Origin: Clostridiales bacterium
GTDB lineage: Bacteria > Bacillota > Clostridia > Saccharofermentanales > Saccharofermentanaceae
Length of the DNA: 9,758 nucleotides
Direction of reading: 5' to 3'
Assembly (NCBI GenBank): GCA_016930475.1
Contig: JAFGGR010000019.1
Coordinates: 1-9,758, forward strand
Made by a program: the position numbers and the translations under genes. The number at the start of each line of letters is the position of its first letter. The stretch's first letter is position 1. Shown here one piece after another: positions 5,591 through 9,758 of the stretch. The notes below the pieces were generated by a model. That model saw nothing but the letters and a program-made list of their open reading frames with translations. It did no database searches and had not been told where the DNA came from.

Positions 5591-5796
5591 AACATTTGAT
5601 GATTCGTGCGATACGCTTTTACAAGAGAAAAATTTCACCGCATATGGCGCCGTCGTGCAAATATATTCCTACATGCTCCGAGTACGCGATCGAAGCGATC
5701 GAACGGTACGGAGCGTTTAAGGGCTTTTGGATGTCGGTGTGGAGAATCCTTCGATGCAATCCGTTCAGTAAGGGCGGATATGATCCGGTGAAATAA
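5587..5796 (+). CDS. yidD: Membrane protein insertion efficiency factor YidD
   Basis: The 69-residue protein carries the YidD family pattern: an N-terminal amphipathic I-R-F-Y-K-R-K-I-S-P segment, the cysteine block CKYIPTCSEYAIEAIERYG (24-42), and the C-terminal RCNPFSKGGYDPVK (56-69), where relatives usually have Trp-His-Pro in place of Phe-Ser-Lys. YidD sits on the inner face of the membrane and aids insertion through YidC. The start overlaps the rnpA stop (ATGA), and AAAGG lies only 3 nt upstream, so translation is probably coupled to rnpA. Normally this gene sits between rnpA and yidC, as here. Confidence 0.95.
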   Translation: MKHLMIRAIRFYKRKISPHMAPSCKYIPTCSEYAIEAIERYGAFKGFWMSVWRILRCNPFSKGGYDPVK

Positions 5797-5821
5797 CTTG
5801 CGGATAAACATCGGTTTTTGA

Positions 5822-5832
5822 TATGATATACT
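5822..5832 (+). promoter_or_regulatory. Probable internal promoter for yidC
   Basis: An extended -10 element, TGATATACT (5824-5832), and an overlapping TATGAT (5822-5827) lie in the 84-bp gap after yidD. TTGCGG (5798-5803) is an 18-bp-spaced weak -35 for TATGAT. A start near 5839 would give a leader of about 42 nt and an excellent ribosome site (TAAGGAG, 9 nt before yidC). Confidence 0.5.
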
Positions 5833-5880
5833 AATTGGGTTACACAAAATATCGTTGCGCTCTTTAAGGAGATATAATAC

Positions 5881-6945
5881 ATGGATCTAAACATCGTTAT
5901 GCTCTCGTTTTTTGGGTTAGCGGACAGTCCGTTGAATGTCTTGTTCGGATGGCTGACGAGAAATTTCTACTTGTTTTTCAACAGTTACGGATTGGCGATC
6001 ATTGCCCTGACCATCGTTGTTCGCGGCATGCTGATCCCGTTAAACGTACGGTCTCAAAGATCAATGGTCAAGCAACAGGCGCTTTCGGCTCAACAGGCAG
6101 AGATCCGCCGGATGTACCCCGACGACAAGCAAAAGCAGAACGAAGAAATCAGCAAGCTTTTTCAGGAACACGGAGCGTCTTCACTCGGCGGCTGTGTTCT
6201 TCCTTTTCTTCAGATATTCTTTATTTGGCCGATCTACGCGGTGGTTCGTGCCCCTCTGCGGTACATCACCCAAGTGTCTATGGAAAATATCGAAGCGCTC
6301 GGCGTGATGCTGGATCTCCAGAACGTTAAGGCGAACAGTATTACGGTCGTAACGGCTCTTCAGCAAAGTCCCGAGATGCTCCGCGAAGCGGTCAACAAGG
6401 GATTGATCGGGTTAAGCCAAATGATCGACATGCATTTCCTCGGACTTGATCTTTCGCAGACTCCTCAGTGGAAACCCAATGTCCTTTTCGGTTCGGAATG
6501 GCGGATATATGTTCCCCTTCTGATCCTCCCGGTATTGGTCCTGGCGACTACATTGATTCAAACTCGTGTGACGCATGTACTGAAACCGAACCGTAAGGAG
6601 GAACAGGCTGCAAAAGAAGCGAGGGAGCGCGCACGCGTTAACCCGGCAAGAAAAGACCAGGCGCAAGAGAGTTCCATGCAGTCGACGATGAAGATCATGA
6701 TGTGGATGATGCCGATCCTTATGTTGGTCTTTACGTTCTCTCTTCCGGCGGCGATGGCCTTTTACTGGATCGTCGGTAATATTATGGGTATTTTGCAACA
6801 GGTGATCATCTTCTTCCTTTTTACCAAACCGCTGGAAGCCAAAAAAGCGGAGATGGAGATGCGGAAGGCGATGGCCTTTGCCAAGAATGCGGACGGAGAA
6901 GAAGCTCCTTCGAAGTCGTCCTCAAATAAGAAGAAAAAGAATTAG
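5881..6945 (+). CDS. yidC: YidC/Oxa1 family membrane protein insertase
   Basis: Inserts and folds membrane proteins, alone or with SecYEG. The 354-residue protein is the short Gram-positive kind without the large periplasmic domain of Gram-negative YidC. Membrane segments are about 35-54, 103-123, 208-226, 272-292 and 293-315. Arg48 in the first conserved segment (V-V-R-G-M-L-I-P-L) matches the hydrophilic-groove Arg needed by SpoIIIJ-type insertases. The cytoplasmic hairpin (about 55-100) is charged, and a long charged loop rich in Arg, Glu and Ala (about 230-268) precedes the fourth segment. No lipobox Cys is seen at the N-terminus, unlike Bacillus SpoIIIJ. The C-terminus is a Lys-rich tail that could contact the ribosome. 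The start has TAAGGAG 9 nt upstream. It follows yidD and precedes jag. Confidence 0.95.
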   Translation: MDLNIVMLSFFGLADSPLNVLFGWLTRNFYLFFNSYGLAIIALTIVVRGMLIPLNVRSQRSMVKQQALSAQQAEIRRMYPDDKQKQNEEISKLFQEHGASSLGGCVLPFLQIFFIWPIYAVVRAPLRYITQVSMENIEALGVMLDLQNVKANSITVVTALQQSPEMLREAVNKGLIGLSQMIDMHFLGLDLSQTPQWKPNVLFGSEWRIYVPLLILPVLVLATTLIQTRVTHVLKPNRKEEQAAKEARERARVNPARKDQAQESSMQSTMKIMMWMMPILMLVFTFSLPAAMAFYWIVGNIMGILQQVIIFFLFTKPLEAKKAEMEMRKAMAFAKNADGEEAPSKSSSNKKKKN

Positions 6946-6963
6946 ACTCAGCGATTCTGAGTC
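6945..6963 (+). other. Hairpin between yidC and jag
   Basis: GACTCAG and CTGAGTC form a perfect 7-bp stem with a 5-nt loop. Its first base is the last base of the yidC stop codon. No T-run follows, so this is not an intrinsic terminator; an mRNA processing or stability element is possible. The jag ribosome site begins 9 nt later. Confidence 0.5.
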
Positions 6964-6982
6964 GTTATCTCGGGAGGCATAT

Positions 6983-7705
6983 ATGGAAAAAACAGTGACA
7001 AAGACAGGCAAGACCGTGGAAGAGGCAATTGCTTCGGCCATTGAGGAATTGGGGGTGTCCGAGGAGGACGCCGTAGTAGAAGTTGTGGAAGATGGTTCGG
7101 CTAAGGGTTTCTTGGGGATCGGCAAAAAGACGGCGACGGTCCGGGTGACCGCCGATGTTTCGGATGATGATATTTTGGATGACGACGAAGACATCGAGTA
7201 TTACGGCGACGACGAGTCCTTTGAGGGAGACGCGATCAGCTCGGAAGAAGAGGACGCGGTCAATTTTGTGGCGGATATCCTGTCCGGGATCGGAATTCAC
7301 GGAAAGCTTGATTCCTACCGCGAAGACGACACGATCTATATTTCCGTGGAAGGTCAGGATTGCGGAGCGGCAATCGGACGACACGGAGAGACGTTGGATG
7401 CGATATCCTATTTGACGAACCTGGTTGCCAATAAAAACAGAGAAGAGCGTATTCGCGTTTCTGTGGATATCGGTGGCTATAAGAAGCGCCGCGAAGAGAT
7501 CGTGATCTCTTTGGCGAATAAGGCGGCTGCACGGGCGATCCGTTCCGGGAATCCGGTCGCCATGGAGGCGATGAATCCGTTTGAGCGTCGAATCGTTCAT
7601 TTCGCTTTGCAGTCGTTCGGGGGCGTAAGCACACACAGCGAAGGCGAAGAGCCGGAGCGAAAAGTGATTGTTTCACCGACCGGAGAAGAGCAAGCCGAGG
7701 TGTAG
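6983..7705 (+). CDS. jag: RNA-binding protein KhpB (Jag, SpoIIIJ-associated)
   Basis: Cytoplasmic RNA-binding protein; relatives act with KhpA in post-transcriptional control linked to cell elongation and division. The 240-residue protein shows three parts. The Jag_N domain (about 1-55) has the hallmark KGFLGIGKK (41-49). A very acidic linker (about 58-90) is rich in Asp and Glu. A KH domain with GxxG loop IGRHGETLDA is followed by an R3H domain with NPFERRIVHFAL, in which Arg and His are three residues apart as the family requires. The frame is open further upstream inside yidC, but the ATG at 6983 has GGGAGG 5 nt before it and begins the Jag_N homology. It sits directly behind yidC and its 3' end contains the mnmE ribosome site. 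Confidence 0.94.
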   Translation: MEKTVTKTGKTVEEAIASAIEELGVSEEDAVVEVVEDGSAKGFLGIGKKTATVRVTADVSDDDILDDDEDIEYYGDDESFEGDAISSEEEDAVNFVADILSGIGIHGKLDSYREDDTIYISVEGQDCGAAIGRHGETLDAISYLTNLVANKNREERIRVSVDIGGYKKRREEIVISLANKAAARAIRSGNPVAMEAMNPFERRIVHFALQSFGGVSTHSEGEEPERKVIVSPTGEEQAEV

Positions 7706-7708
7706 TCG

Positions 7709-9154
7709 ATGGTTCCGGAATCGCCGTATTGTGCATGCGCGACACCTCCCGGGATCGGTGGTATCGCCGTCATTCGGATGTCCGGGCGATATGCCGACGA
7801 GGTGGCGGATCGGGTATTCAGGATCGTTCGCTCGGTAAACCCGGGCGTGCGTTCGATCCGGGAGATGGCCGGGTATACGATGGCGTATGGCCATGTTGTT
7901 GATCCGGAGAGCGGCAGTGTGATCGATGAGTGCGTTCTTGCTGTTTTTCGAGCACCTCATTCTTATACCGGAGAGGACTTAATTGAGATCTCTTGTCATG
8001 GCGGGTCCGCTGTTCGACAGGAGATCCTTCGCGTTTTGATCCAAAACGGCGCTCGGGCGGCCGAGCCGGGCGAATTCACCAAGAATGCTTTTCTGGCGGG
8101 CAAAATCGATTTGTCGCAGGCAGAGTCCGTCATGGACGTTATTTCGGCGGAGTCTTCGCTTGCGCTGCGGTCTGCGGAAACACAATTGCTGGGAGCGCTC
8201 AAAACAGAAATTCACAAACTGTCCGATGAGCTGTATGTCGTTTTCGGCCGGTTGGAAATGATCGTGGAATTTCCCGAGCACGAGGAGACGCCCGAAAATA
8301 TCGGTGATGCGGCAGAAAACTTATCTGATGCGGCACGTCAACTTCGTGAGTTGGCCCAAACCTACACTCAGGGACGTATCCTCAAGGAAAAAATGAATGT
8401 TGTCCTGTGCGGCGTGCCCAACAGCGGGAAGTCGTCGCTTCTCAATCGCCTCGCGGGCTACGATCGCGCCATCGTTACACCGGTTGCGGGGACGACGCGG
8501 GACACCTTGGAAGTGGATACATCCATTGAGGGGATCCCGGTACGACTGATCGATACCGCCGGACTTCGCGAAACGATGGACGCCGTCGAAAAAATCGGTG
8601 TTTCCAGAGCCTATGAGGCGATTCGCGAGGCGGACTTGCTGTTATGGTTGATTTCACCGGAGGAGCAATCGGCCGGAGGAGACGTGTCTTTTTTTGCCGA
8701 AGTGGCTAAATCGTTTGAAAACGGCAAAATCGGTATCTTGGTAAGCAAGTCGGATTTGATCCGAAAGAATACGGCCGAGGAGTATTTACGGGAGATCATG
8801 CTCGATATAAAAAAGAGCGGTCTTTCCGCAAAGATCCGCTTCAGCCGGGCGTTTTCTTCCGAAACACAAGAGGGCATCGACGAGATCGGAGCGCAGGTCC
8901 GATCGCTGTACGACGAGTTGGGACAGGGCGCGGATCGGGAACTTCTTCTGACGAACGGTCGTCATTATGACCGGGTGAGCCGCGCCGCCGGGTATGTCGA
9001 TGAGGCGGCCGAATTGCTTCGGGCAAATCAGCCGACGGAGATTGCGTGCTCATTGATCCGCTCCGCGATGGACGAATTGGGAGAGATCACCGGAGATCGT
9101 GTCAATGAGTCTTTGGTGGAGGAAATATTTTCGAGATTCTGTATCGGAAAATGA
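7709..9154 (+). CDS. mnmE: tRNA modification GTPase MnmE
   Basis: Partner of MnmG in making 5-carboxymethylaminomethyluridine (or the aminomethyl form) at tRNA wobble position 34, using a folate one-carbon unit, FAD and GTP. The 481-residue protein has the N-terminal folate-binding domain (CATPPGIGGIAVIRMSG, 10-26), a helical domain, an inserted G domain and the C-terminal FCIGK with the conserved Cys478. G motifs are G1 GVPNSGKS (235-242), G2 GTTRD (261-265), G3 DTAG (282-285). The G4 motif reads SKSD (346-349) instead of the usual NKxD. Start: ATG at 7709 with GAGGTG 6 nt upstream inside jag; only 3 bp lie between jag's stop and this ATG. mnmG follows 30 bp later. Confidence 0.96.
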   Translation: MVPESPYCACATPPGIGGIAVIRMSGRYADEVADRVFRIVRSVNPGVRSIREMAGYTMAYGHVVDPESGSVIDECVLAVFRAPHSYTGEDLIEISCHGGSAVRQEILRVLIQNGARAAEPGEFTKNAFLAGKIDLSQAESVMDVISAESSLALRSAETQLLGALKTEIHKLSDELYVVFGRLEMIVEFPEHEETPENIGDAAENLSDAARQLRELAQTYTQGRILKEKMNVVLCGVPNSGKSSLLNRLAGYDRAIVTPVAGTTRDTLEVDTSIEGIPVRLIDTAGLRETMDAVEKIGVSRAYEAIREADLLLWLISPEEQSAGGDVSFFAEVAKSFENGKIGILVSKSDLIRKNTAEEYLREIMLDIKKSGLSAKIRFSRAFSSETQEGIDEIGAQVRSLYDELGQGADRELLLTNGRHYDRVSRAAGYVDEAAELLRANQPTEIACSLIRSAMDELGEITGDRVNESLVEEIFSRFCIGK

Positions 9155-9184
9155 CGGACATATGGATCCGTTCGGAGGTATGGT

Positions 9185-9758
9185 GTGACAACATTGTCGG
9201 AAGCGCTTCGACGCGAAGGGGCTTACAAAGCCGGTGATTATGACGTAGTCGTCGTCGGAGCCGGGCATGCGGGCTGTGAAGCGGCCTGTGCCGCGGCGAA
9301 ATTGGGGTTATCGTGCGTTCTTTTTAATTTGCAATTGGATTCGGTTGCGAATTTACCGTGCAACCCGAGCATCGGCGGGACCGCGAAGGGCCAGTTGGTG
9401 CGTGAAATCGATGCTCTCGGCGGACTGATCGGTAAAATGGCCGATCTGTCATCCATACAGACCCGGATGCTCAATCGCTCCAAGGGACCCGCGGTTTTTT
9501 CACCGCGCGCGCAAATCGACCGCAACCGGTACAGTCGAAAAATGAAGGAATACCTGGAACAAGTCGATAATCTCGATATTCGACAGGGCGAGATCACGGA
9601 AATCCTGGTGGATCGCGAGGAGGGGCAGACCGTTGTTTGCGGAGCCGTTATGCGAAGTGGCGCGGTGTACGGCGCGTCGGCGGTGATCGTGTGCTCGGGT
9701 ACGTATATGGAAGCGCGCATTATCATGGGTGAGGTCGTCATTCCGAGCGGACCGGACG
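9185..9758 (+). CDS. mnmG: tRNA uridine-5-carboxymethylaminomethyl modification enzyme MnmG, N-terminal part
   Basis: FAD-dependent partner of MnmE. About 191 residues are visible and the frame runs off the right edge with no stop. The FAD-binding Rossmann motif VVVVGAGHAGCEAA lies near residues 20-33. It is followed by the strongly conserved CNPSIGGTAKGQLVREIDAL block with its active-site Cys and by LNRSKGPAVFSPRAQID. The last is close to the family's SKGPAVRSPRAQ, with Phe in place of Arg. Start: GTG at 9185 with GGAGG (9174-9178) 6 nt upstream. The gap to mnmE is 30 bp, as expected for one transcript. Function of the missing part cannot be judged. Confidence 0.95.
   Translation, partial: MTTLSEALRREGAYKAGDYDVVVVGAGHAGCEAACAAAKLGLSCVLFNLQLDSVANLPCNPSIGGTAKGQLVREIDALGGLIGKMADLSSIQTRMLNRSKGPAVFSPRAQIDRNRYSRKMKEYLEQVDNLDIRQGEITEILVDREEGQTVVCGAVMRSGAVYGASAVIVCSGTYMEARIIMGEVVIPSGPD

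Noticed and set aside
5799..5807. DnaA-box-like TGCGGATAA in the yidD-yidC gap
   Set aside because: It has one mismatch to TGTGGATAA and stands alone; single matches like this arise by chance and do not mark an origin.
6965..7636. 223-codon open frame antisense to jag
   Set aside because: It is opposite a well-supported KH/R3H protein gene, has biased composition and no recognisable motif; it is a shadow of jag.

Overview
The window looks like a chromosomal housekeeping segment from a Gram-positive bacterium, most likely Clostridia. The reasons are a Veg-family gene next to ispE behind a consensus sigma-A promoter, a YidC of the short Gram-positive type followed by jag, a formate-tetrahydrofolate ligase, strong GGAGG-type ribosome sites and intrinsic terminators. 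Base composition is close to balanced, so this is not a low-GC Clostridium. I cannot name the genus.

Left part, minus strand (1-3143): fhs (formate-tetrahydrofolate ligase) is followed 32 bp later by a membrane-anchored protein with a class A beta-lactamase-like domain that has lost its SxxK catalytic motif. Next comes a small SRP RNA gene that runs off the left edge. A short hairpin and an SRP RNA promoter overlap just upstream of the RNA.

Middle control region (3144-3519): about 375 bp without a protein gene separate fhs from the rightward genes. It holds a perfect TTGACA-17-TATAAT promoter for veg, a pair of 16-bp NrdR-like boxes spaced three helical turns apart, a candidate leftward promoter for fhs, and a long veg leader with a possible 10-residue leader peptide.

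Right part, plus strand (3520-9758): veg, ispE, rpmH, rnpA, yidD, yidC, jag (khpB), mnmE and the start of mnmG. From rpmH onward this is the classic origin-proximal cluster, but no dnaA and no cluster of DnaA boxes lies beside it; veg-ispE takes that place. rpmH has its own perfect-hexamer promoter and a terminator that starts on its stop codon. rnpA and yidD overlap by ATGA, yidC has an extra internal promoter, and jag, mnmE and mnmG follow with short gaps.

The genes cover membrane-protein targeting and insertion (SRP RNA, YidD, YidC), RNA processing and tRNA wobble modification (RnpA, KhpB, MnmE, MnmG), isoprenoid synthesis (IspE) and one-carbon metabolism (Fhs; MnmE also uses a folate). 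I see no mobile element, CRISPR array, phage gene or defence system. The most unusual items are the apparently inactive beta-lactamase-fold protein, the tandem NrdR-like boxes, and several promoter or stop-codon/terminator overlaps.
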